From Lachnoclostridium phytofermentans ISDg (GTDB lineage: Bacteria > Bacillota > Clostridia > Lachnospirales > Lachnospiraceae): a stretch of 64,000 nucleotides of DNA. The notes beneath the pieces were generated by a model. It was not told where the DNA came from. It searched no databases and saw only the letters and a list, made by a program, of their open reading frames with translations. Position 1 is the stretch's first letter, and each line of letters starts with the position of its first letter. The position numbers and the translations under genes were made by a program. Below, in pieces: positions 49,685 to 58,338 of this stretch. The stretch spans positions 3,686,001 to 3,750,000 of the forward strand of contig NC_010001.1 in assembly GCF_000018685.1 (NCBI RefSeq). Reading direction: 5' to 3'.

Positions 49685-51142
49685 TTACTCAACTACATTG
49701 ATATTTTCAATCTTCATATCCTGAGTACCAGTCATGAAGCATCCTTTTTCCTTTGCATATGCGATGTAATTTAAAATATCTTCTGTTATGCGCTCTCCTG
49801 GAGCAAGAATTGGTATCCCAGGTGGATAACACATTACAAATTCTCCACATATCTGTCCCTTGCTTTCATTAATTGGCATAGAACGCTTATTGCTATAAAA
49901 GGCTTCCTGCGGTCCCATCACAATTTGTGGATTTATATATTCATGGTCAAACATTCCTGCCATATCCTTCTTATGGAGCCTTTTTATCTCTGAAAGTGCG
50001 GAAATAAGGCGCTCTATCTCAAGATTTCGATCCCCTGAAGATATAATAGCAAGGATATTTCCAATATCACCAAATTCAATTTGAATTCCATAATCATCTC
50101 TTAGCAAATCATAAACTTCAATTCCTGCTAATCCGATATTTCGTGTATGGATTGAAAGCTTGGTTATGTCAAATGCATATACGGTATCCCCGTTAATAAG
50201 TTCTTCACCAAAGGCATAGTAGCCTCCAAGTTTATTGATTTCTTCTCGAGCATAAGTTGCAAATTCTATCGTTTTATCAAACATGCTCTTACCGTTTAAA
50301 CTAAGATTCTTTCTTGCAATATCTAGGGATGAAAGAAGTAGGTAAGAACCACTCGTGGTCTGTGTAAGGTTAATAACCTGACGCACATAGTCAGCATTCA
50401 CTGTATTTCTTGTTAGTAAAATAGAACTCTGCGTTAAGGAACCACCTGTTTTATGCATACTTACCGCTGACATATCAGCCCCCGCTTCCATAGCTGAAAT
50501 CGGTAGTGCATCATGGAAATAAAAATGTGTTCCGTGAGCTTCATCGGCAAGCACAAGCATGCCATGTTCATGCGCTATTTTAACAATTTCTTTTAAATTC
50601 GAGCAGATTCCATAGTATGTTGGGTTATTTACAAGAACTGCCTTCGCATCTGGATTTTCAATGATTGCCTGTTTTACATCTTCCACTGACATACCAAGAG
50701 GAATTCCAAGCTCTTTATTTGTTCCCGGATTAATATAAACCGGAATTGCCCCACATACTACTAAAGCATTAATTGCACTTCGGTGTACGTTTCTTGGCAT
50801 AATAACTTTATCTCCACTTTTACACACAGCCATAATCATGGCTTGAACTGCCTGGGTGGTACCATTAACAATAAAAAACGCTTCATCTGCACCGAATGCT
50901 TCCGCAGTTAACTCTTGTGCCTCTTTTATGACAGAAACCGGATGACAGAGATTGTCTAGTGGCTTCATAGAATTCATATCAAGACTTAATGTTGTGTCTC
51001 CTAAAAAATGTTTTAACTCTTTATTTCCACGGCCTCCTTTATGGCCAGGCACATCAAAATGCGCCAATCGATTCAGTCTTTGCTCCTCTAAAGCTCTATG
51101 GATAGGGGTATCCTCTTGAGTTAGTGTCTTCATACTTCTCAT
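49685..51142 (-). CDS. speA: Orn/Lys/Arg decarboxylase, probably arginine decarboxylase
   Basis: The 485-residue PLP enzyme belongs to the aspartate-aminotransferase-fold decarboxylases (Bacillus SpeA/YaaO type). Visible are AHFDVPGHKGGRGN, NGTTQAVQAMIMAV, VLADEAHGTHFYFHD (PLP Asp and His) and SMHKTGGSLTQSS (PLP Lys). Because speB (agmatinase) follows, arginine is the likeliest substrate, though lysine or ornithine cannot be excluded from motifs. GGAAGGATGT precedes the ATG. It is the first gene of the operon, with a good promoter at 51221-51249. Confidence 0.9.
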   Translation of the reverse strand: MRSMKTLTQEDTPIHRALEEQRLNRLAHFDVPGHKGGRGNKELKHFLGDTTLSLDMNSMKPLDNLCHPVSVIKEAQELTAEAFGADEAFFIVNGTTQAVQAMIMAVCKSGDKVIMPRNVHRSAINALVVCGAIPVYINPGTNKELGIPLGMSVEDVKQAIIENPDAKAVLVNNPTYYGICSNLKEIVKIAHEHGMLVLADEAHGTHFYFHDALPISAMEAGADMSAVSMHKTGGSLTQSSILLTRNTVNADYVRQVINLTQTTSGSYLLLSSLDIARKNLSLNGKSMFDKTIEFATYAREEINKLGGYYAFGEELINGDTVYAFDITKLSIHTRNIGLAGIEVYDLLRDDYGIQIEFGDIGNILAIISSGDRNLEIERLISALSEIKRLHKKDMAGMFDHEYINPQIVMGPQEAFYSNKRSMPINESKGQICGEFVMCYPPGIPILAPGERITEDILNYIAYAKEKGCFMTGTQDMKIENINVVE

Positions 51143-51220
51143 ACATCCTTCCTTTTGTCATAACAGAGAATTCCATAAAATATTTACTATTTATTTACAT
51201 GTCTCATCATGCGTTGATTT

Positions 51221-51249
51221 AGTATACATGATGGAATTTATTTTGGCAA
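51221..51249 (-). promoter_or_regulatory. Sigma-A promoter of the polyamine operon
   Basis: On the minus strand TTGCCA (51244-51249), a 17-nt spacer and TATACT (51221-51226), each 5 of 6 to consensus. It would give a leader of about 70 nt. The rest of the 512-nt gap to the GH36 gene is AT-rich; it also holds small palindromes (GAGCG-CAT-CGCTC near 51476, AGCTATATATAGCT near 51527). Confidence 0.6.
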
Positions 51250-51581
51250 GAGTAATATTAAACTCTGTTCTTAGTATTACTGTTACTTTTGCCTATATTT
51301 TTTTCATTTCTCCAAAAAGTAGAGGTTTTACTAACCACTAAATTTACTATTACTATACTTAAAATTCTTAGAAAATAGGCTATTTTTATTATTTTCATGA
51401 TAGCCTTAAAACTTTTTTTAAATTACTCAAAAAAATTTTTTATTTTTTTAAAACCACACAAATTCTCAACATATAGAGCGCATCGCTCGGAGAGTAATTA
51501 GCCTACTTATAGCATTGATAAATCATAGCTATATATAGCTTGTAGATTTATATTACCTATACTGTACTCATGCTGGTACAC

Positions 51582-51632
51582 AAAAAAAAGGACTTTTGCA
51601 AAAGATAGATACTATCTATTTTGCAAAAATCC
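51582..51632 (-). terminator. Intrinsic terminator of the GH36 gene
   Basis: A long stem built on TTTTGCAAAA-GATAGAT pairs with ATCTATT-TTGCAAAA; the minus strand ends GTCCTTTTTTTTG. It lies about 20 nt after the GH36 stop. Confidence 0.85.
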
Positions 51633-51654
51633 CTATTTCGTAAAATCTTCTTTT

Positions 51655-53844
51655 CTATTCTACACGTATCAGATGGATTAACATGGATTTATAATCCCCC
51701 CAGAGGCCGGAAATATCAATTCCAGCCTGCATATAAGCCTCTCCCGTTTGAATAAAATCTGTCTCTTCCCAAATGTAATTCGCATCTGGATCAAGTCCTT
51801 TTAGATAAATCCGATGAGATTGGAAATTAGGACGAGTGAATACCTGTACGTAGGTTACAAGTGCTTCAGACTTATCCTTTGCTACTACCATATAGCAATC
51901 TCTGTATGGATCATCAAGTACAGAGATAATTCGGTAATAGTCTCCAGCTCGTACAAGATCATTGTAATTATGATATAATCCAACCTGTTTCGGAATCATT
52001 TCTTGATCTTCCTTCGATATTTTGGTTACATCAAGTTCATAACCAAAGGTACCAGCCAAAGCTACATGCCCTCTTGTCTCAAATGGAGTGTTACGACCTA
52101 CCGTATGATTTGGGCAATCACTCACATGAGCACCCATACAAGAAAGTGGATATACCATAGCAGTTCCACGTTGAATCTTTAGTCTCTCCACAGCATCCGT
52201 ATCATCGGAGCACCAGATTTGCGGACTATAATATAACATTCCAGGGTCAAATCTTGCTCCTCCACCGGAACAATTTTCTAGCAACAAATGAGGAAATTCT
52301 ATGATTAGTCTCTCCTGTACATCATAAACACCAAGGACATAACGATGACTTAACTCACCTTGATTCTTAGCTTCTAAAGCATAACTTCCAAGATCACAAA
52401 GCGGCCTATTCATATCCCATTTAACATACTCAATATTAGCGCTATGCAAAATCTTACTTATCCTCTGATAAATATAATCACGTACTTCTTTTCTAGAGAA
52501 ATCAAGAACTAATTGTTCTCTACACTGACTTGGTTCTCTGCCAGGAATCTGAATTGCCCAATCTGGATGATTTCGATAGAGTTCAGAATCTGGTGAAATC
52601 ATCTCTGGTTCGACCCAGATACCAAATTTCATTCCGAGCTTATTTACCTCCTGAACCAAATACTCCAAACCACCAGGTAACTTTTCTTCATTTACAACCC
52701 AATCACCAAGTGCGCAATCATCATTATTTCTCTTGCCAAACCAGCCATCATCCATTACTAACATTTCGATGCCAAGTTTAGATGCATTTCTTGCAATATC
52801 AAGCAATTTCTCTGTTGTAAAATTAAAATACGTCGCTTCCCAATTATTAATTAAGATTGGTCTTTTCTTATCCTTGTACTCTCCACGAATTAGATGGTTC
52901 CGATAAAGATCATGAAAATTCCTAGACATAGTGCCAATACCTTCTGAAGAGTAAACCATGATTGCTTCTGGTGTAGTAAATTCTTCATTTGGTTTTAGTT
53001 CCCACTCAAAATCAACAGGATTAATCCCCATCTGTACCCTTATCAAATCAAATTGATTTCGTTCCGTTAAAGCTGTGAAGTTTCCGGAGTAAACAAAACT
53101 AACACCGTACGCTTCGCCTGCATCCTCAGTCGTATTTTTTCCGACAACAGCTAGAAATGGATGTTCTTGATGCCCCGATTCACCGCGTATACTGGAAACA
53201 CCTTGCGTGCCATGTCCTATAACTCTTTGTTCCACCTGCCTCTCACGCGCCCAAGACCCATGGAGAGTAATCATTTCGTATCCCTTATCTGGTAAGTCAA
53301 AGGATAAGGATAATGCCTTTGTAAGCATAATGGAATCGTTTGACTCATTTTTTATTCTAACATTCCTTGCAATTGCATCAACATGCTCAAACACCGTATA
53401 AGAGAGCACTACTTCAAGGTTTAGATGCTTATCCTCACCAACAATTTCAAGTGTTGTACAACTATCCTCTTTCCCAAAAGTAGCAGGTAAACCAGGTAGT
53501 TTCGGTTTTCCAGGGTAAATTTGATGGCTTTTATATGTAATACTAACCGCGCGATGTCCAGATACGGTTTTAACCTCGAATGCCGATTGTCTGAAATCAC
53601 CGATTCCATGAGTTGGATATTCCTGAGGATATGAATCCAAAAAAGAAACACGATCTCTGTTTTTTCGAGATGGAAGCGGTCCCAAAAGCAACTGTTTCCA
53701 GAAGCATAAATTCGTATCTTTCAATCTCTTCCCGTAATACACATGACCAATAAACTTCTCCTCATCAATGAGGCCAATCATGTAAGTTGTATTCGGAGTG
53801 TCTAGTTTAAAAATATGTTCCTGCTTAGAATATGTAATCCCCAT
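51655..53844 (-). CDS. GH36 alpha-galactosidase
   Basis: The 729-residue protein is a full-length GH36 enzyme (the family is usually about 730 residues in Firmicutes) that hydrolyses terminal alpha-galactosides such as raffinose or galactomannan side chains. The N-terminal beta-sandwich is followed by the TIM barrel with VMDDGWFGKRNNDD, GIWVEPEMISPDSELY, the nucleophile Asp in YVKWDMNRPL, and the acid/base Asp in IWCSDDTDAVERL. There is no signal peptide, so it acts in the cytoplasm. The start at 53844 follows GGAGGTTTACT. It stands alone, with no transporter beside it. Confidence 0.96.
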   Translation of the reverse strand: MGITYSKQEHIFKLDTPNTTYMIGLIDEEKFIGHVYYGKRLKDTNLCFWKQLLLGPLPSRKNRDRVSFLDSYPQEYPTHGIGDFRQSAFEVKTVSGHRAVSITYKSHQIYPGKPKLPGLPATFGKEDSCTTLEIVGEDKHLNLEVVLSYTVFEHVDAIARNVRIKNESNDSIMLTKALSLSFDLPDKGYEMITLHGSWARERQVEQRVIGHGTQGVSSIRGESGHQEHPFLAVVGKNTTEDAGEAYGVSFVYSGNFTALTERNQFDLIRVQMGINPVDFEWELKPNEEFTTPEAIMVYSSEGIGTMSRNFHDLYRNHLIRGEYKDKKRPILINNWEATYFNFTTEKLLDIARNASKLGIEMLVMDDGWFGKRNNDDCALGDWVVNEEKLPGGLEYLVQEVNKLGMKFGIWVEPEMISPDSELYRNHPDWAIQIPGREPSQCREQLVLDFSRKEVRDYIYQRISKILHSANIEYVKWDMNRPLCDLGSYALEAKNQGELSHRYVLGVYDVQERLIIEFPHLLLENCSGGGARFDPGMLYYSPQIWCSDDTDAVERLKIQRGTAMVYPLSCMGAHVSDCPNHTVGRNTPFETRGHVALAGTFGYELDVTKISKEDQEMIPKQVGLYHNYNDLVRAGDYYRIISVLDDPYRDCYMVVAKDKSEALVTYVQVFTRPNFQSHRIYLKGLDPDANYIWEETDFIQTGEAYMQAGIDISGLWGDYKSMLIHLIRVE

Positions 53845-53873
53845 AGTAAACCTCCATTCTACTTCAATCCTAC

Positions 53874-53926
53874 GAATTTGGGTCACAGCCAAATTATATG
53901 TGAAAAATCATAATTTTTCACATTAT
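53874..53926. repeat. Two-hairpin module before the GH36 gene
   Basis: AATTTGG/CCAAATT around GTCACAG is followed by TGTGAAAAAT/ATTTTTCACA. It has the same order and similar sequence as the module at 32091-32149 and lies 30 nt upstream of the start codon. Confidence 0.5.
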
Positions 53927-53939
53927 CCTGCTAAAAATA

Positions 53940-53978
53940 TGTACAAAGAAAGCCTAAGTATTAGGCTTTCTTTGTACA
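53940..53978 (-). terminator. Very strong terminator after the CBS-domain gene
   Basis: TGTACAAAGAAAGCCTAA (53940-53957) and TTAGGCTTTCTTTGTACA (53961-53978) form a perfect 18-bp stem with a 3-nt loop, followed on the minus strand by TATTTTTAG. Confidence 0.85.
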
Positions 53979-53992
53979 TCAAATCTACAATT

Positions 53993-54105
53993 TTGTTTTA
54001 AACTATTGTATCAAACTTTTTTTCATACTATTGTTTTAAGCTAATGTATCAAACTTTTTTCATACTATTGTTTAAGCAATTGCATCAAGTTATTGTTTTA
54101 AACAA
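53993..54105. repeat. Tandem repeat overlapping the 3' end of the CBS-domain gene
   Basis: Units beginning TTGTTTTAA(A/G)CTA start at 53993 and 54031 (38 and 37 nt), followed by shorter related units at 54068 and 54092. Each full unit continues TGTATCAAACTTTTTT. The last unit contains the gene's own stop codon (54098-54100). Confidence 0.75.
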
Positions 54106-54526
54106 TCGCTTTACCTTTAGAGTTGGGTACCATTGCTTCTGTACAATACTGCATAATCACCCTTCTGGTTACAATTCCAATGAATCGGTCATCATCATCT
54201 AATACAGGTACAAAATTTTGATTCTTTACCAAATCAACCAATTCCTCAATCTTTTTGTCTGCTCTTACTGCACAATGATTTTTTCTACGAACAATTTGTT
54301 TAATCTTTACCTTATCAAAGTTTTCAGGATCATCTTCTCTATGTTCCAGGACATACCATAAAAGATCCCCTTCTGTCACTGTTCCAATATATTTCCCATT
54401 CTTATCAATCATAGGTATAGCAGAAAAACCGCGCTTCTTTAACGTCTCAAGCGCTTGTCTTACTGTAAACGTATCAAAGATATACGCTACCTCAATTTTG
54501 GGGGTTAAGAAGAATAATATATTCAT
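54098..54526 (-). CDS. CBS-domain pair protein
   Basis: The 142-residue protein consists of two CBS motifs (about residues 12-60, with FSAIPMIDKNGKYIGTVTEG, and 78-128, with FVPVLDDDDRFIGIVTRRVI). Stand-alone CBS pairs bind adenine nucleotides and act as energy or redox sensors; its partner is unknown. AGGAGGAAGCTATACG precedes the ATG. The C-terminal codons lie inside a tandem repeat. Confidence 0.9.
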   Translation of the reverse strand: MNILFFLTPKIEVAYIFDTFTVRQALETLKKRGFSAIPMIDKNGKYIGTVTEGDLLWYVLEHREDDPENFDKVKIKQIVRRKNHCAVRADKKIEELVDLVKNQNFVPVLDDDDRFIGIVTRRVIMQYCTEAMVPNSKGKAIV

Positions 54527-54708
54527 CGTATAGCTTCCTCCTACTTGTCTTACATCACCATGATTATAGCACTTATTAGTGAAACAGTAAAGGAAACTAT
54601 CCTGTCTAAATTCTTAAAAAATAGGAAAATTTTAAGCAAAATGTAAGTACTAACATTTATACTTTTTTCTTTTTTTAAGAATAGGATAATTATTTCTAAC
54701 ACAGAAAA

Positions 54709-54749
54709 AACGGGATCAAACCATTGAAATCCTCTGATTTGTCCCGCTT
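54709..54749 (-). terminator. Intrinsic terminator of the four-TM protein gene
   Basis: AACGGGATCAAA (54709-54720) pairs with TTTGTCCCGCTT (54738-54749); the minus strand continues GTTTTTTCTG. Confidence 0.75.
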
Positions 54750-54792
54750 TGTAAATTGCTGTTTTCTTTGTAGTTGTTAAGCGTTTCTTTTT

Positions 54793-54866
54793 TCTTAAGT
54801 ATCTATATTTTTTTCTTATGTATCTATATTTTCCTAAGTATCTATATTTTCCTAAGTATCTATATT
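54793..54866. repeat. Tandem repeat of about 18 bp containing the stop codon of the four-TM gene
   Basis: Four copies of CTAAGTATCTATATTTT-like units follow each other with 18-20 bp spacing. On the minus strand the first unit supplies the stop TAG (54860-54862) of the upstream gene and the rest lie just beyond it. Confidence 0.75.
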
Positions 54867-55432
54867 CTTTTTACTAATTTGTAGTATTGTTCAGCAACTA
54901 TTCTTCCAATAATAGCTAACGCTAAGCTTATGTACACTGTTATATTAAAATGTAATTTTAGATCAGCATAACCACTTTGTACATTGAAGAATGGATCAAT
55001 AATTTTCAAAATTAAAACTGATGATACTACTCCGATAATAATTGTAGTGAACGCTCTTCTACAGCTCTCGCCATGTTTCCACTCAAATTTCACCTTTAAT
55101 CCTGTTACAAAACTGGATAAAGAAAGTATTAGACCAACCAGGTAGAATACTAATGGAATTGTCCCTATAATGAAGAATGACCTACCATCTGCAGTTTCTT
55201 TATAAATTCTAACGAGCAGTTTCCAGGAGTCCCATATGTAATATTGCGTATGACTTTCAACAATACCTGCTGTATGGTATAAATCAACATATACTAGCTT
55301 GAACAGCATTATGAGAGGAGTAACTAATGATAATACTAATAGCACATTATACATCGTGGTTAATGTTTTCTTATCTGGCGCTTTTCTGTCACTTAAGTTA
55401 TTCCAATCATCCTCTTTGTTCCTTTTTGACAT
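54860..55432 (-). CDS. Uncharacterised four-TM membrane protein
   Basis: I do not recognise this 190-residue protein. After a charged 20-residue N-terminus it has four hydrophobic segments (about residues 28-48, 88-112, 130-148 and 163-182). GGAGGAATTGCA precedes the ATG. It is flanked by terminators and reads as a single-gene unit. Its 3' end lies in a short tandem repeat. Confidence 0.75.
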   Translation of the reverse strand: MSKRNKEDDWNNLSDRKAPDKKTLTTMYNVLLVLSLVTPLIMLFKLVYVDLYHTAGIVESHTQYYIWDSWKLLVRIYKETADGRSFFIIGTIPLVFYLVGLILSLSSFVTGLKVKFEWKHGESCRRAFTTIIIGVVSSVLILKIIDPFFNVQSGYADLKLHFNITVYISLALAIIGRIVAEQYYKLVKRI

Positions 55433-55850
55433 TGCAATTCCTCCAATCTACCTTATCATTTCATGTAAACGCTTACATACATATTATACATAATTTCAAA
55501 TATATTTACAATATAATTATTATATATTCACAGTCTAATTAACATTATTTTCTTGTTATTTCATCTAATTTAACAAAAAAATTAAAACAGATATAAAACT
55601 ATTCTTTTTGATATATCGATTGTAACCATATAACAAAATGATAAAGTGTATTTACTAAAAACTATGTCTTAGTTATACCGAGGAAAGGCTATTGAATTAT
55701 GTATTTGTAGATCATAGATAATGATATATAGGAATAATAAGGACGAGCTAATATTCCAAATGCCCTCTCTTGCTACAAATGGAATATGAAGCTCGTCCCT
55801 TACTATTGACAAGAAAAAGCTAACAAAGTGTGCTTTTTCTTGTTTTTTAT
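55433..55850. other. 418-nt gap with one terminator
   Basis: The stretch is very AT-rich and contains no gene. The only clear feature is the hairpin at 55741-55798. Confidence 0.6.
55741..55798 (-). terminator. Terminator of the aldo/keto reductase-ECF-DUF1893 operon
   Basis: GGACGAGCTAATATTCCA (55741-55758) pairs with TGGAATATGAAGCTCGTCC (55780-55798), a near-perfect 18-bp stem about 50 nt after the DUF1893 stop. The minus strand ends CCTTATTATTCC, a weak T-tract. Confidence 0.75.
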
Positions 55851-56297
55851 TTATTTCATATTTTGTGCTTGCATTGCTGCCTGCATTTTCTTTATCTTTT
55901 CCTGTAATAATTCAAATGCAATCTTTGTATCAGTAACATCTAATACTGTCTCCTCCATTGGACACATGCCATCTCCGGAACGATTAACAATGTAAGGAAC
56001 TAATTCCTGATACTCATATTCAATATTAGAATTTTGCAAAACTTCAATCGCATGTTCACTGATAATCTCTGCATGAAGATAGGATATTCCTCCTTCAATT
56101 AACAACAGTGCTGCAGCCTTACCAATTACTTTATCAGCAACATAAGCACCACGAAGTAACTCTTTGTTTTCTTTTAAAAGCTCCATAATTGGAGCTATTC
56201 CTCTTTTTTCTGAAGTAGACCATTCCCCATCCTTATATAAAACGAAAGAATAGCCTCCTTCCTTTAACTTCTCTGTTACTTTATTTTTCTGATCCAT
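55851..56297 (-). CDS. DUF1893 family protein
   Basis: The 148-residue protein matches DUF1893 (Thermotoga TM1506-like): YSFVLYKDGEWSTSEKRGIA, GAYVADKVIGKAAALLLIEG and SEHAIEVLQNSNIEYEYQEL. The family has a cytidine-deaminase-like fold but no known function. The ATG at 56297 overlaps the end of the ECF gene by 17 nt; the longer frame starts at a TTG without support. It is the last gene of a coupled three-gene operon. Confidence 0.88.
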   Translation of the reverse strand: MDQKNKVTEKLKEGGYSFVLYKDGEWSTSEKRGIAPIMELLKENKELLRGAYVADKVIGKAAALLLIEGGISYLHAEIISEHAIEVLQNSNIEYEYQELVPYIVNRSGDGMCPMEETVLDVTDTKIAFELLQEKIKKMQAAMQAQNMK

Positions 56298-56823
56298 AGA
56301 ATAAACCACTCTTTCTACCTTGATATACAATTGGAGGTATCAATACTAATTGTATAATAATCCCCGGTATACCTTGTATTGATGCATTTACTGCTGCAAT
56401 CGGTCCCAACATCTCAAGATGTAATAACTTAGTTGCAACTAACAAAGATAACGCATATACTCCTCTTCCTACTATCATAGCAATCACTAAGGATAGATAA
56501 ATTCTAATAAGAGGTTTCTTTATCTTTAAGATACGATAACATAATCCAGCTATGAGTCCATAAACTGCTAATTCTACCACCATAAATGGTAATCTTTGCA
56601 TTGGTGGCATTCCAGTTAGTAAGGAACTAAGCGCTGGTGTTAATCCACCCACAATGAGCCCCCACCATGGTCCCATAAAGAAGCCACAAAGTAAGACTGA
56701 TATATGCATAGGTAATAATACGCTACCAGTATTACCTACCGGTATAAAATGAAATGCTTGTGGTATTATTACTCCAAGGATTAAAAATACCGCACTATAT
56801 ACTAATTGTTTTGTTTTTGTCAA
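56281..56823 (-). CDS. ECF transporter substrate-binding (S) component
   Basis: The 180-residue protein with about six hydrophobic segments matches ECF S components: FLILGVIIPQAFHFIP, MHISVLLCGFFMGPWWGLIV and GLTPALSSLLTGMPPMQR. S components bind vitamins or similar cofactors and share the EcfAAT energising module encoded elsewhere. The start appears to be a TTG at 56823, with GGAGG ten bases upstream overlapping the last codons of the aldo/keto reductase gene. The ligand cannot be told from sequence. Confidence 0.88.
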   Translation of the reverse strand: MTKTKQLVYSAVFLILGVIIPQAFHFIPVGNTGSVLLPMHISVLLCGFFMGPWWGLIVGGLTPALSSLLTGMPPMQRLPFMVVELAVYGLIAGLCYRILKIKKPLIRIYLSLVIAMIVGRGVYALSLLVATKLLHLEMLGPIAAVNASIQGIPGIIIQLVLIPPIVYQGRKSGLFYGSEK

Positions 56824-56825
56824 AA

Positions 56826-57941
56826 TTATTCTCCTCCAAAGCAAGTTGCTACTTTTTTCATTACATCACTAATTGGTATTGCTTGTGGACATACCTGCTC
56901 ACATTTTTTACAACTTCTACAGGAATCTGCTTTGATATCTATTTCAGCATAGACTTCTTTTGCATTATCCATTCCTTTTGCCACGGTTGCATTATATGCT
57001 TCAAATGTTTTTGGTATATCTAATCCAAATGGACAAGGCATACAATAAGCACACTTTGTACATGATACCAAAGCCATAGTATCATAAATACGCTTTGCAT
57101 TTACATACATCTCTCTTTGGTCGTTGGTTAGCATACCAATCTTAGATCTGCTCGCATATTCTATGTTATCCGTTGTTTGCTTCATTGTGCTCATACCGCT
57201 AAGTAATAAGCCTACTTCTTTTCGATCCCAAATAAAATCCAAAGCCCATTCCACTGGTGTTTTTTCGTTATTTAACGCTTCTAAAACATTCTGTGGAGGG
57301 TTTGCAAGTTTTCCACCAAGTAAAGGCTCCATAACGATAACCCCAAGCCCCTTAGAAGCCGCATATTCCATTCCCTCTATCGTTGCTTGGTTATGAATAT
57401 CAATGTAATTCATTTGAATTTGACAAAAATCCCAAGAATCATAACTATCCACTATGTTTATAAAAGCTTCTGCATTATCATGGAAAGAAAATCCTATGTA
57501 GCGTATCTTTCCCTCTGCTTTAGCCTGTTCCATCTTTTTAATTAGATCAAATTTCTGAATGGTATTTTCAAATCGTTCTTTTCCAATCGCATGTAAAAGA
57601 TAAAAATCAATCGTCTCCACTTGCAATTTGCTTAATTGTTCATCTAAGATTCGATCAAAATCCTCAGGACATTTTATCTCCCAAACTGGGCACTTTGAAG
57701 CTAGATATGTTTTCTTACGGTAACCATCCTTTAATGCTTTACCTACTAATACTTCACTCATCCCTTGATGATAAGGATAAGCCGTGTCTACATAATTAAC
57801 CCCCTCATCAATAGCATGGCGTATCATTTTAATCGCTTCTTCTTCATGAATCGTACCATCTTCTAGTACTGGAAGTCTCATAGCACCAAACCCAAGTGCT
57901 GAAACCTCAACCCCTAAATTCCCCATCATTCTATATTCCAT
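56826..57941 (-). CDS. Aldo/keto reductase with C-terminal 4Fe-4S domain
   Basis: The 371-residue protein has an aldo/keto reductase barrel (FGAMRLPV, NYVDTAYPYHQGMSEVLVG with catalytic Asp and Tyr, YLASKCPVW, DFYLLHAIGK) followed by a ferredoxin-like C-terminus with two Cys clusters (CTKCAYCMPCPFGLDIP and CRSCKKCEQVCPQAIPI). This form is common in anaerobes and may exchange electrons with ferredoxin. The ATG at 57941 follows GGAGGTATAC. It begins the operon with the ECF S component and DUF1893. The substrate is unknown. Confidence 0.92.
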   Translation of the reverse strand: MEYRMMGNLGVEVSALGFGAMRLPVLEDGTIHEEEAIKMIRHAIDEGVNYVDTAYPYHQGMSEVLVGKALKDGYRKKTYLASKCPVWEIKCPEDFDRILDEQLSKLQVETIDFYLLHAIGKERFENTIQKFDLIKKMEQAKAEGKIRYIGFSFHDNAEAFINIVDSYDSWDFCQIQMNYIDIHNQATIEGMEYAASKGLGVIVMEPLLGGKLANPPQNVLEALNNEKTPVEWALDFIWDRKEVGLLLSGMSTMKQTTDNIEYASRSKIGMLTNDQREMYVNAKRIYDTMALVSCTKCAYCMPCPFGLDIPKTFEAYNATVAKGMDNAKEVYAEIDIKADSCRSCKKCEQVCPQAIPISDVMKKVATCFGGE

Positions 57942-58080
57942 GTATACCTCCAATCTAGCGTATCACTTTACGCATTTTATCGTTCCTCTTTCGCGACTCT
58001 TAGAAACAATCTTTTTCAATAAAGAACTCGACATATTCCCCAAATAGGTAATTGCAACGCAATATCCTTGTTATTAAAAA

Positions 58081-58142
58081 AGCCAACTACTAAGACACAA
58101 AAGAAGATTTTCTACTTCTTATTGTAAGTCTTAGAGTTGGCT
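58081..58142 (-). terminator. Intrinsic terminator of the subtilisin-like protease gene
   Basis: AGCCAACTACTAAGAC (58081-58096) pairs with GTCTTAGAGTTGGCT (58128-58142), enclosing a second AAGAAG/CTTCTT stem; the minus strand ends in TTTTTT. Between it and the protease stop lie TGTAAAC-rich short repeats (58162-58232) and the 59-bp element. Confidence 0.8.
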
Positions 58143-58276
58143 CTAAGTCAAGTACTTTTTCATGTAAACGCGTTTTCATGTAAACCGTAGACATTGTAAA
58201 CATATAAACATTGTAAACAGATAGACATGTAACATGTAAAATAAAATTCCAATGGATTTCATTTTTATTCTTCTAG

Positions 58277-58335
58277 TGTGAAGTTTTAGAATTTCTTAGG
58301 TGGCGCATTTTGGTACTTTAGAAATTTTCTTCACA
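58277..58335. repeat. 59-bp palindromic element, copy 2
   Basis: The second copy of the element at 29545-29603, with 52 of 59 identical bases and the same TGTGAAG...CTTCACA ends. It begins 3 nt after the stop codon of the protease gene. Confidence 0.75.
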
Positions 58336-58338
58336 CTT

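Noticed and set aside
54793..54866. Short tandem repeats as a CRISPR array
   Set aside because: Units are 18-20 bp, directly adjacent without spacers, and no cas genes are present.
58162..58232. TGTAAAC-rich stretch as an iteron-type origin or CRISPR-like repeat
   Set aside because: The repeats are short, irregular and not accompanied by a replication gene; it is probably simple-sequence intergenic DNA.
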